Positions 18,236 to 25,847 of a stretch of 64,000 nucleotides of DNA are shown in pieces. Under the pieces are notes generated by a model that saw only the letters and a list, made by a program, of their open reading frames with translations, was not told the DNA's origin and did no database searches. Where the stretch lies: the NCBI GenBank assembly GCA_029960045.1, contig JASCOV010000009.1:108185-172184 (forward strand), in the 5' to 3' direction. Every line of letters begins with the position of its first letter. Position 1 is the stretch's first letter. The position numbers and the translations under genes were made by a program. The stretch comes from Flavobacteriaceae bacterium PS02293 (lineage in GTDB: Bacteria; Bacteroidota; Bacteroidia; Flavobacteriales; Weeksellaceae).

Positions 18236-19450
18236 ATGAGATACAATCTTTTTAAAATTTTATTTCTTATCTCTCCCACAAGGATTAATAAAAAGGGCTT
18301 AGTTCCTTTACTTTGCAGAATTACCTATGATGGAGAGAGAAAGCAATTTGCTACAGGGTTATTTGTTAATCCAAAGCAATGGGATAGTAAAAGGCAGATT
18401 ATGAAGCCTCCCAATGATGAAAACAACTTTATCAATAATGAATTAAGCTTGATTACAAAAAATGTAAATCAGGCTTTTTTATTTTTACAGGTGCAAGAAA
18501 TTGTTTTTTCAATTGAAGATATCCACAGGACTTACAAAGGAGAAAAACCAATAAAAGAAACTGGCTTAATTCAGTTTTACAAAACTTACTTACAGAAATT
18601 TCAGAAACTAATTGGAATTGAAATAAAGCAACAAACTTGGGATAAATTCAACTACATACAAGCAGATTTAGAAGCCTTTATTTTATTTAAGTTTAAAAAA
18701 TCTGATTTTCCATTAAATAATTTGGATTTGAATTTTATTCTGGAATTTGAGTATTATCTTAAAACTGAAAAGCATCATAAACAGGTCACTATTAATAAAT
18801 CGCTTCAAAGATTCAAAAAAGTCATAAAACAAGCTATCAATGAGAATATCATTGAATTCTATCCATTTTCTGAACACAAGCCTAAAACTGTTAAAAAAAT
18901 CATTACTTTTCTTACAGAGCAAGAACTGATCAAATTGGAGAACTTTTCTTTTACACAAGAAAGGCTTTCAACAATTCGTGATATGTTCATATTTTGCTGT
19001 TATACAGGTCTTGCATACAACGAAATGTCCAATCTCAGAAAAGAACATATTATAAAGGGATTTGATGGGCAATATTGGATAAAAATGATTCGTGAAAAAA
19101 CAGGAAGAGAAATTTCAGTTCCTCTACTGTCTAAAAGTGCCAAGATAATAGAGAAATTTAGTAATGAGCAAGATGATATGAGGTTATTACCTGTATTTAG
19201 TAATCAGAAATTCAACTCTTACTTAAAAGAGATTGCTGGAATTGTAGATATAAATAAAAACCTCACTCATCATCTGGCAAGAAGGACATTTGCTACAACT
19301 GTTCTATTGTACAATGATGTTCCAATCGAAATTGTATCAGAACTTTTGGGACACTCCAAAATTACAATTACCCAGGAGCATTATGCAAAAGTTGTTCAGA
19401 AAAAAGTTAGTGAACATATGATAGAAGTTGGTAGAAAATTAAAAAGGTAG
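18236..19450 (+). CDS. Tyrosine recombinase of the element (IntDOT-like)
   Basis: 404 residues. N-terminal arm-binding domain (LVPLLCRITYDGERKQFATG, about 20-60), SAM-like core-binding domain (about 105-205), C-terminal catalytic domain. Catalytic residues visible: Lys in REKTGREISVPL, the HLARR box near residues 346-350, GHS near 372-374 and the nucleophile in TQEHYAKV (Tyr383). At the position of the first catalytic Arg it reads YTGLAYNEMSNL, with no Arg after TGL, as in IntDOT-type Bacteroidota integrases. It is the first gene inside the left attachment repeat and reads inward. It ends convergently with the polymerase gene at a shared terminator. Confidence 0.92.
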   Translation: MRYNLFKILFLISPTRINKKGLVPLLCRITYDGERKQFATGLFVNPKQWDSKRQIMKPPNDENNFINNELSLITKNVNQAFLFLQVQEIVFSIEDIHRTYKGEKPIKETGLIQFYKTYLQKFQKLIGIEIKQQTWDKFNYIQADLEAFILFKFKKSDFPLNNLDLNFILEFEYYLKTEKHHKQVTINKSLQRFKKVIKQAINENIIEFYPFSEHKPKTVKKIITFLTEQELIKLENFSFTQERLSTIRDMFIFCCYTGLAYNEMSNLRKEHIIKGFDGQYWIKMIREKTGREISVPLLSKSAKIIEKFSNEQDDMRLLPVFSNQKFNSYLKEIAGIVDINKNLTHHLARRTFATTVLLYNDVPIEIVSELLGHSKITITQEHYAKVVQKKVSEHMIEVGRKLKR

Positions 19451-19467
19451 CTTATGCTACCTTTTTT
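19441..19467. terminator. Bidirectional terminator
   Basis: AAAAAGGTAGC-ttat-GCTACCTTTTTT overlaps the 3' ends of both the integrase and the convergent polymerase gene. Confidence 0.88.
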
Positions 19468-20942
19468 GCTTCTAATTGCCATTTCTCTTCTTTTATTTGG
19501 GGAGCAATGCCAATGGCTTCTAATAAAACTTGAGAGAGAACTCTTTTTACATATTTTGCATTTTCTTCTGTTGTTACAATTGAATCGTGCAATGTATAAA
19601 TTGGAATCTGTGGGTTTTCTTCAGAAATAATTTTGCAGGCTCTATGAAGTACTAATTCTGCTTCAAGATTCTGTAAAATACAAGCTAAAGCATTGTGTTT
19701 TCCTACTTTGATTGTTCTGAATATTTCAAAAACTGATGGAAATGTTTGTTTAAACAAAATCATACCTTCATTAGGAATGTAATGTGACCTACCTGTTTTT
19801 TTGTCTTTTATTTCACACTTTTCATTGTTGTGTCCAAAAAGACTTGCAAACATTATTTTCTTTGCTTTCTTTCTTATTTCCTCTGGAGAAGATTTATCTA
19901 TAAGATTCTTTTCTACCAGAAGTTTTCCAAACTTTTCATAAAATAGTCCATCTTTTACAAGTTGATAATATTTCTGAATGTCCTCTTTGTTCACAAAACC
20001 ATCATCCGAAAGTGCCAGCATAATAGAGGATTTGATATTACTATGTGGATTGTATAATTCAATCTTATCTGCAATATGGTTATCTTCGAAGGATTTATTA
20101 TTCAACAATGCAAGAGATAAAAATGGCTGTGAGTTTGTAATATCCACAGCAACAAGGCTCTTGCCCTTATATTTTATGAATGGTCTCAATTCGCTTTTTA
20201 ATTGTGTCAATAGATTATGAGACCTGCCAGAGGTTGAATCCTGATGTAAAATGTAATCTCTGCTTTTGAATTTTTTCACAACCAAAAGTCTTACATAGTA
20301 TCTCCTTTTGCAGAATTTTTTGCCTTCTAACCTTTCTTTCAGATATAATTTTTTTAGCCATTTTTTAGCTCCTTGATAGTCAAATTGGATATTGTCATTC
20401 CACCATTTTTCCAGATATTCTAAGTTTCTTTCTGTAGGATCAACAAAAAGAAATTCTTCTTTTGTAACATTTCTACAAATCGCTTTTATCAACCTTTTCC
20501 AAGTAATTGATTTTCTTGCGGGTTCAGTATTATATTCTGATTTGAATCTATAAGCAGAAGAATATTTTCCAGCCAAATATTTCACATTTGATCTTCTTTC
20601 AATTATTCCTTGATCACATAGATATTCCAAATAATGATTGTATTCTCTTACTCTGCTTTTTAAAACCTCACTATTCATAGGAATATAGCCCCTATTTAGC
20701 TCAAAATCATAATCTTTTAGCCTTACGGGAATGCTGTATAATAAGCTAATAATATATTTCAGCTTATCCTTGTGAAAGTTTTTAATATCAGGTGGATTAT
20801 TTTCCACCAATGTATCAACGCATAAGTTGTTTGGTAGATATACATAATATTTCTCGGGAGTGTTTTGTTTGCTTGTATTGATTAGTAATACTTCATTTTG
20901 ATCTTTTTCTAATTGATCTTTTTCTAAAATTTCTGTTGTCAT
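19452..20942 (-). CDS. Divergent family A polymerase (TV-Pol-like), replication protein of the element
   Basis: 496 residues. I recognise three family A-like catalytic motifs in the right order: motif A SLVAVDITNSQPFLSLALL (Asp267), motif B RKKAKKIMFASLFGHNN (357-373, like the O helix), and motif C YTLHDSIVTT (His452-Asp453), preceded by ILQNLEAELVLHRA, which matches the helix before motif C of Pol I. There is no 3'-5' exonuclease domain. The N-terminal 150 residues include a winged-helix-like stretch near 92-117. This fits the TV-Pol group described in bacterial mobile elements and Sputnik-like viruses, suggested to combine priming and DNA synthesis. Divergent from the ATPase gene. Activity is inferred, not shown. 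Confidence 0.7.
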   Translation of the reverse strand: MTTEILEKDQLEKDQNEVLLINTSKQNTPEKYYVYLPNNLCVDTLVENNPPDIKNFHKDKLKYIISLLYSIPVRLKDYDFELNRGYIPMNSEVLKSRVREYNHYLEYLCDQGIIERRSNVKYLAGKYSSAYRFKSEYNTEPARKSITWKRLIKAICRNVTKEEFLFVDPTERNLEYLEKWWNDNIQFDYQGAKKWLKKLYLKERLEGKKFCKRRYYVRLLVVKKFKSRDYILHQDSTSGRSHNLLTQLKSELRPFIKYKGKSLVAVDITNSQPFLSLALLNNKSFEDNHIADKIELYNPHSNIKSSIMLALSDDGFVNKEDIQKYYQLVKDGLFYEKFGKLLVEKNLIDKSSPEEIRKKAKKIMFASLFGHNNEKCEIKDKKTGRSHYIPNEGMILFKQTFPSVFEIFRTIKVGKHNALACILQNLEAELVLHRACKIISEENPQIPIYTLHDSIVTTEENAKYVKRVLSQVLLEAIGIAPQIKEEKWQLEAKKVA

Positions 20943-21242
20943 TTTAAATTCTTAAAATAACAAAACATATATCCAATGGGAATAGCCACATTGGACAGAT
21001 GTCTTTGTCTTGTTATTAAAAATTTAGAATCAGAAACAACAGATCAGTATTCCTATCTAAGTATATTATTCGTATTCGAAGTAACCACAGAATTGTGGTA
21101 TGAAACTTTTGCAAAGTTATAACATTTCTATCGAAATTCCAAATAATTTTAACTTTTATTTATCTGAATTTCAATTGCTTATATTCATTTTAAGCTTAAA
21201 AATCATTCATATTAATATTAACTTTTTTAAACAATAATCTTT
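20943..21242. promoter_or_regulatory. Divergent promoter region between polymerase and ATPase genes
   Basis: A 300-bp AT-rich gap. The minus strand has TATATGTTTTG near 20957-20967 as a possible -7 region for the polymerase gene. The plus strand has TTTTG-containing stretches near 21100-21116. No gene seen. Confidence 0.4.
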
Positions 21243-22241
21243 ATGCAATTAAGACAATCTGAAAGAAGACAAGCCAAAATTAAAATTGGTTTGCAAGGAT
21301 GTGCAGGAAGTGGTAAAACTTATTCAAGTTTACTTCTTGCCAAAGGAATTACAAATGGTAACTTATCTAAAGTTGCCATTATTGACACAGAAAATGGAAG
21401 TGCAGATTTATATGCTCATCTGGGCAATTACAATGTCCTCACATTGGCTCCACCCTACACTCCTGAAAACTACATCAAGGCTATTGATGTATGTGAGAAA
21501 GCAGGGATGGAAGTCATTATTTTGGACAGCATTTCTCATTGCTGGGATGAACTGTTGGATTTTCATTCCAAATTGGCAGGAAATTCATTTACCAATTGGG
21601 CTAAAGTCACTCCAAGACAAAAAACATTTGTCGATAAGATACTGCAAGCAAATGCCCATATCATTGCTACAATGAGAACCAAGCAGGATTATGTTTTGAA
21701 TCAGAAGGATGGTAAATTCATTCCAGAAAAAGTAGGACTTAAGTCTGTCCAAAGAGATGGATTGGACTATGAATTCACTTTGGTCTTTGATGTAGATATT
21801 AAGCATTTTGCTGTGAGTTCCAAAGACAGAACAGGGCTCTTTATGGGTAAGCCAGAATTTGTGATTTCAGAGAACACAGGAAATGAAATTTTGGAATGGT
21901 GTAATGCAGGAATTCAACTATCAAAAGACCCTCAAAGTCCTGCTATAACTAATAATCTTAGCAAAAATAGACTTCCACAAATCAATCCCAAAGAAGCATT
22001 TGAATGTCAAGAAAAGGAAGATTCTTTTGCTCCAAGCCAGAATTTAAGTTTTGTTAGTGAAAAAGAGGTTTATGAAGCTATTACAGGCTGTAATGCTATC
22101 CAAGAGTTATATGCTTTGTACAGACAATTCCCACAGTTCCAAGATAGCCTGAGAGTGGATTTTGAAGCTAAAAAGTCTTTGCTTATTAATCTTACTAACC
22201 CTAATAATTATTCAAAAAATGGACACAACAAAATTCAGTAA
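21243..22241 (+). CDS. Sak4-like RecA-fold ATPase
   Basis: 332 residues. Walker A GLQGCAGSGKTYSSLLLAKG (about 17-36), IIDTENGSADLYAHLG, Walker B-like VIILDSISHCWDELLD (about 96-111), then IIATMRTKQDYVLNQKDGKF and VQRDGLDYEFTLVFDVD. This is the pattern of phage ATPases of the AAA_24/Sak4 type, single-strand annealing or recombination ATPases related to RecA. Together with the polymerase across the divergent promoter it probably serves element replication or recombination. The last 23 bases overlap the next gene. Confidence 0.82.
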   Translation: MQLRQSERRQAKIKIGLQGCAGSGKTYSSLLLAKGITNGNLSKVAIIDTENGSADLYAHLGNYNVLTLAPPYTPENYIKAIDVCEKAGMEVIILDSISHCWDELLDFHSKLAGNSFTNWAKVTPRQKTFVDKILQANAHIIATMRTKQDYVLNQKDGKFIPEKVGLKSVQRDGLDYEFTLVFDVDIKHFAVSSKDRTGLFMGKPEFVISENTGNEILEWCNAGIQLSKDPQSPAITNNLSKNRLPQINPKEAFECQEKEDSFAPSQNLSFVSEKEVYEAITGCNAIQELYALYRQFPQFQDSLRVDFEAKKSLLINLTNPNNYSKNGHNKIQ

Positions 22242-23424
22242 AACTCCCAACATAATAGAAGAACATATATTACAGGGAAATCTAACATTTAGGGATGCTG
22301 TTGGTATTGTCCCTGCCCTTAGAGAAAAGAAATCTATTGGAGGTATTTTCTTAGATGATGGAAATGATTTTTTGGATGCAGAATATGCAGAGGTATTTTA
22401 TCCTAGCAAAATGAATGATATTCTTTCTGATAATCTAGTAAGTAGTGAGGTTGATACTAAAAATTTAGTTCAACCTTTTTTAATGCCCAAAATTGAGAAA
22501 GAAATTCCCAACAACCCTTTTATTGTAGCCAATACAACAGAAATTGAATTGGAGCATCTAAGAAATGATTGCATTATTCCTGTATTTAGCAAAGACAATG
22601 AAAAAACTATTGCTCATCAAGAATTTATTGATGTAGTGTATGAGGCTGTTTCCAAATTATTTCCTTTCCAAAGCATAATAGAACCAGAAATTAGGGTTTC
22701 CCATCAAATTAAAGGTAGAACTCCTGATGCAATCTATAAGAATGTTAAAGATTTGATGGAACACGAAAAGACTATTTACTATGAAAGGATTGCATTTGTG
22801 GTAAAAATCCCAAGCATTAAGCATTTAGTAAATGGTAATGAGATTTCTTTATGTGTAGGAGGAGTAAGAAGCTATAATCAAGAGAATTTGTATAATAAAA
22901 AGACATTAGAAAAATTCAAGTTCTTTATTGGATTCCAGAATTTTGTCTGTATGAATCTATGTGTGAGTTCTGATGGATTTGTAGAAGATTTGAGGGCTTC
23001 TAATGCTTTGGAGCTACAATCTAAAACCATAGAAGTGATGCAGAATTACAATGCAGAACTACATCTTGTGGAGATGAAAGAACTATCTCAAGATTATTTA
23101 TCTGAACATCAATTTGCACAATTGATTGGAAGAAGCAGATTATATCAACATTTGCCAAAACTAGAAAGATCTAAGATTCCTGAATTGAATTTTAATGATT
23201 CTCATATTAATACTATAGCAAAGGATTATTATGAGGATAAGGATTTTTCCAGAATGGAAGATGGTAGGATTAATCTTTGGAATGTGTACAATCTATTTAC
23301 ACAAGCCAACAAATCTTCATACATAGACACCTTCCTAGATAGGAATTTGAATGCCTTTGAATTTTCAAAGGGCATTCAGAAAACTCTCAATGGTAATTCT
23401 GATTATCATTGGTTTTTGAGTTAA
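22219..23424 (+). CDS. DUF3871 family protein
   Basis: 401 residues from the ATG at 22219, chosen because family similarity starts shortly after it; an upstream alternative would lie inside the ATPase gene. Matching blocks: RVSHQIKGRTPDAIYKNVKD, LMEHEKTIYYERIAFVVKIPS, LCVGGVRSYNQENLYNKK, FFIGFQNFVCMNLCVSSDGF, HQFAQLIGRSRLYQHLP and LWNVYNLFTQANKSSYIDTF. These are the conserved core of DUF3871, a family nearly confined to Bacteroidota mobile elements. Function unknown; co-transcribed with the ATPase (23-base overlap), so likely part of the replication module. Confidence 0.85.
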   Translation: MDTTKFSKTPNIIEEHILQGNLTFRDAVGIVPALREKKSIGGIFLDDGNDFLDAEYAEVFYPSKMNDILSDNLVSSEVDTKNLVQPFLMPKIEKEIPNNPFIVANTTEIELEHLRNDCIIPVFSKDNEKTIAHQEFIDVVYEAVSKLFPFQSIIEPEIRVSHQIKGRTPDAIYKNVKDLMEHEKTIYYERIAFVVKIPSIKHLVNGNEISLCVGGVRSYNQENLYNKKTLEKFKFFIGFQNFVCMNLCVSSDGFVEDLRASNALELQSKTIEVMQNYNAELHLVEMKELSQDYLSEHQFAQLIGRSRLYQHLPKLERSKIPELNFNDSHINTIAKDYYEDKDFSRMEDGRINLWNVYNLFTQANKSSYIDTFLDRNLNAFEFSKGIQKTLNGNSDYHWFLS

Positions 23425-23428
23425 AAAG

Positions 23429-23453
23429 TAACTCCAGCAGATTGCTGGAGTTA
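23429..23453. terminator. Bidirectional terminator
   Basis: TAACTCCAGCA-gat-TGCTGGAGTTA lies between the convergent DUF3871 and ImmA-like genes, followed by T-rich sequence. Confidence 0.8.
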
Positions 23454-23477
23454 TATATTTTTAAAAATTCATTTTTG

Positions 23478-24005
23478 CTAAAAATCATGGAAGTAGCCAA
23501 GATTATTTAATCTATAGGTCATTGCTATTTGGCTAACTTTAAATTTTTTAGATAATTCCACTATTAAATCATGATCATTAATAAAACCATCATCTAATTT
23601 CTTTCTTTCTGATTCAACTAAAACTTTAGGCATTAAAATAGCAGCGGCAAACTGATTAGCTTCCATTTCTATTTTATAGTCTTTTGATCTAACATTGTTT
23701 TTCCTAAACATATAAGTAACATTATCAACAAACACTTCTTGTTGCTTGCTCTTATGAAGTATAAAGTGTCCAAGCTCATGAGCTAAAGTAAATCTCTGTC
23801 TGGTATGTGATTCGGTGGAGTTATAGCCTATTTTGCAATTAGTATTATCAATTACCAAAACTCCAGACACATCTTCTCCCAAGTCATAAGGACTTAATTT
23901 AATTCCATGATTTTTGATTATAGTTTTAATAGGTATAGGAGCTTCCAATGTTTCTAAACTTTTTAGCACTTCTAAAGCCTTTTTTTCAATCTGATTTTTT
24001 AACAT
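23478..24005 (-). CDS. ImmA/IrrE-type metalloprotease
   Basis: 175 residues from the ATG at 24005 (MLKNQIEKKALEVLKSL). A further upstream start at 24053 would overlap the XRE gene but is possible. The zinc motif is TLAHELGHFILHK, followed by EMEANQFAAAILMP, the diagnostic ImmA/IrrE block with the third ligand Glu. In ICEBs1-type systems ImmA cleaves the paired repressor to induce the element. Here it lies directly downstream of an XRE regulator in one leftward unit, so it is the likely anti-repressor. Confidence 0.9.
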   Translation of the reverse strand: MLKNQIEKKALEVLKSLETLEAPIPIKTIIKNHGIKLSPYDLGEDVSGVLVIDNTNCKIGYNSTESHTRQRFTLAHELGHFILHKSKQQEVFVDNVTYMFRKNNVRSKDYKIEMEANQFAAAILMPKVLVESERKKLDDGFINDHDLIVELSKKFKVSQIAMTYRLNNLGYFHDF

Positions 24006-24042
24006 TAAAGGAGTTTGATATGTAAAACAAATATAATAAAAA

Positions 24043-24393
24043 TTACATCCCAAGAATAAAAGACTTAATTTTAGATATAGACTCTTCTGTTATATCTTCC
24101 TTTTTTGCCTTCTTAAGAATTACATTTTTTAGAGGTAAATTATCCTCTATAACAAACATTCCACTATTGCTTTCAGGAAAAAAATCTGCTGGGGTAGATT
24201 CTAAAGCACAACTTATAGTCCATAGTAAATGAACAGGGGGATACTGTTTCCCTTTTTCGATGTTGACAATTGAAGTTCTACTCATCCCTGTTTTATTAGC
24301 CAACTCTATTTGAGTTAAACCAAGTTCTTTTCTTTTAGTGACAATAGAGGAACCAATCGAAATATAAAATTTCTCTTTACTGATTGTGTTCAT
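24043..24393 (-). CDS. XRE-family repressor, partner of ImmA
   Basis: 116 residues. N-terminal Cro/C1-type helix-turn-helix: IGSSIVTKRKELGLTQIELA, NKTGMSRTSIVNIEKGKQYP. The C-terminal 50 residues are Glu/Lys-rich and may hold the protease-sensitive region. It is transcribed divergently from the ubiquitin-like operon and upstream of the ImmA gene. Probably represses promoters in the 24394-24858 region, including its own and perhaps the cargo promoter. The target is inferred from position. Confidence 0.88.
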   Translation of the reverse strand: MNTISKEKFYISIGSSIVTKRKELGLTQIELANKTGMSRTSIVNIEKGKQYPPVHLLWTISCALESTPADFFPESNSGMFVIEDNLPLKNVILKKAKKEDITEESISKIKSFILGM

Positions 24394-24507
24394 ATTTACT
24401 TAAAAGTTTTTAATTTCATACTGCAAAGGTACAGCTTTTTTTATAATAAAACAATATGTGTTGGGAATATTTGACATTGTTTTTTTTTGATTTTTTTTAA
24501 CAAAAAT

Positions 24508-24537
24508 TTTGTCGTATTAAAATTTTATATAAATTTG
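24508..24537 (+). promoter_or_regulatory. Bacteroidota promoter reading to the Ubl operon
   Basis: TTTG (24508-24511), 18 bases, TAAATTTG (24530-24537): an exact TAnnTTTG -7 element. Predicted start is near 24544, giving a leader of about 310 bases before the Ubl-E2 gene. Confidence 0.72.
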
Positions 24538-24620
24538 TACCAGTGAAAACAAAGAAATTCACTCGTGAAATAAACCAACTAATAAAAAGAAGAAAATATA
24601 AGAATAGAAAAAGATAAAAA

Positions 24621-24655
24621 GAAGCCCGGCAGTCTTGCTACCAGACTTCGTAATT
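24621..24655 (+). terminator. Hairpin with T run in the Ubl leader (possible attenuator)
   Basis: GAAG-cccggca-GTCT-tgctacc-AGAC-CTTC-type folding (outer GAAG/CTTC and inner GTCT/AGAC) followed by GTAATTTTT. It would end a short RNA of about 110 bases started at the promoter 24508-24537, or act as an attenuator. Confidence 0.4.
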
Positions 24656-24858
24656 TTTAACAAATTTAAGTGCTAAATTTGTCAAGTAGCATTACAAACA
24701 TAAGCATTTTCAATTGATTCTAATTACACTTTAGGTAAAAATCTGTCAAATTTTTTTTGCGAGTTAGAGCTCCAAACGTAAAAAATGGGATTTCTTTTCT
24801 GTGAATTTCAGCCCTCAGAAAGCTGGTGAGCAAAAAATAAATTAAAATTTTTTTCACA

Positions 24859-25845
24859 ATGGAAACAAAATTCCAAAAAAAGAACAATACAATGAATAGT
24901 ATAACAGATTTAAAAGAATGCTATTGCTCAGGAGTAAAACCTGAAATAGCTTATGAGTATGAGTTTTATATTAATGAAACTTCACATAGAACAAAAAACC
25001 AAGTAATTTCTGGACTGCAGATTCATCAATTTGCAGGAACAAATCCCATAACACATTTTATTAGTATGAAAACCCGCTCCGATAAGACTCTTATTGGACC
25101 TAATATTGATGTTGATTTAACTGATTGCGGAATTGAAAGATTCACAGTACTTCCATTTGAACAGCAAGCACTTGATTTACATGACTGTTTTTGCAAAGGA
25201 TCTATACCGTATATTACTTATAAATATCTCATAAAAATCAATGGTGATAAGTACGAGGTATTTCAAGAGGAAATAACAGGTCTTGAAATATTAAAGCTCG
25301 CTGGTAAAAACCCTGAAAACAATAGAGTAAAAATGTTTAGTAAGGGAGGAAAAGTACTAATTGGTTTACAAGAGGTTGTTGATTTAACTGCTTGTGGAGT
25401 TGAAAGATTTGTTATAGAGCCTCTTGACTGTACTGAAGGCTTCATAAAAACTGATTTACCACTCCAACTACTTGAGGAAGATTTATCTTTTTTAGATAGA
25501 TTTGGAGTTGTAAACAGCATTGACAATACTAGTTCTGATTGGCTAGTCTTGCGTTCATGTACTCTACCTGATGGCTATAATGTGCAAAATGCAGATGTAG
25601 CATTTATGATTCCTAAACAATATCCAGCAGCTGCGCTGGATATGTTTTATTTCTACCCTCCTCTATCTAGAGCAGATGGATTGCCAATAGGAGCCCTTAC
25701 TTTACAAACAATTGAAGGAAAAGATTATCAGCGTTGGTCAAGACATAGAACAGGTAATAATACATGGGATCCTGAAATAGATAGTATTTCTTCTCATTAT
25801 GATTTAATGATTAACTGTTTAAAAAGTGAATTTAAAAAGCGTTAA
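24859..25845 (+). CDS. Ubl-Ubl-E2 fusion protein (multiubiquitin plus prokaryotic E2)
   Basis: 328 residues. Two tandem ubiquitin-like beta-grasp domains (about 33-98 and 121-188) share the pattern VISGLQIHQFAGTNP / EITGLEILKLAGKNP and CGIERFTVLP / CGVERFVIEP. Each is preceded by DLKECYCSG or DLHDCFCKG with a C-x-C pair (Cys21/23 and Cys110/112). The C-terminal domain (209-328) has the prokaryotic E2 family E layout: LPDGYNVQNADVAFMIPKQY, DMFYFYPPLS, DYQRWSRHRTGNNTWDPEID. The only cysteines of the E2 part are Cys234 and Cys320, neither at the canonical catalytic place. First gene of a three-gene operon; the stop is 2 bases from the E1 start. Likely the modifier and conjugating enzyme in one chain, needing cleavage to free a Ubl tail. 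Target unknown. Confidence 0.85.
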   Translation: METKFQKKNNTMNSITDLKECYCSGVKPEIAYEYEFYINETSHRTKNQVISGLQIHQFAGTNPITHFISMKTRSDKTLIGPNIDVDLTDCGIERFTVLPFEQQALDLHDCFCKGSIPYITYKYLIKINGDKYEVFQEEITGLEILKLAGKNPENNRVKMFSKGGKVLIGLQEVVDLTACGVERFVIEPLDCTEGFIKTDLPLQLLEEDLSFLDRFGVVNSIDNTSSDWLVLRSCTLPDGYNVQNADVAFMIPKQYPAAALDMFYFYPPLSRADGLPIGALTLQTIEGKDYQRWSRHRTGNNTWDPEIDSISSHYDLMINCLKSEFKKR

Positions 25846-25847
25846 TC

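Larger units (their letters stand above)
24394..24858. promoter_or_regulatory. Control region between XRE/ImmA and the Ubl operon
   Basis: A 465-bp gap with dense structure. There is a near-ideal plus-strand promoter at 24508-24537. Two inverted repeats lie near it: ACAAT...ATTGT around 24451-24480 and AGTGAA-aacaaagaaa-TTCACT at 24542-24563. A hairpin lies at 24621-24649 followed by ATTTTT, and a palindrome ACAAATTTA-agtgc-TAAATTTGT at 24660-24682. A 24-codon basic frame (GTG start 24543, ends 24617) may be a leader peptide but has no ribosome-site support. The last 170 bases show nothing distinct. Confidence 0.55.
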
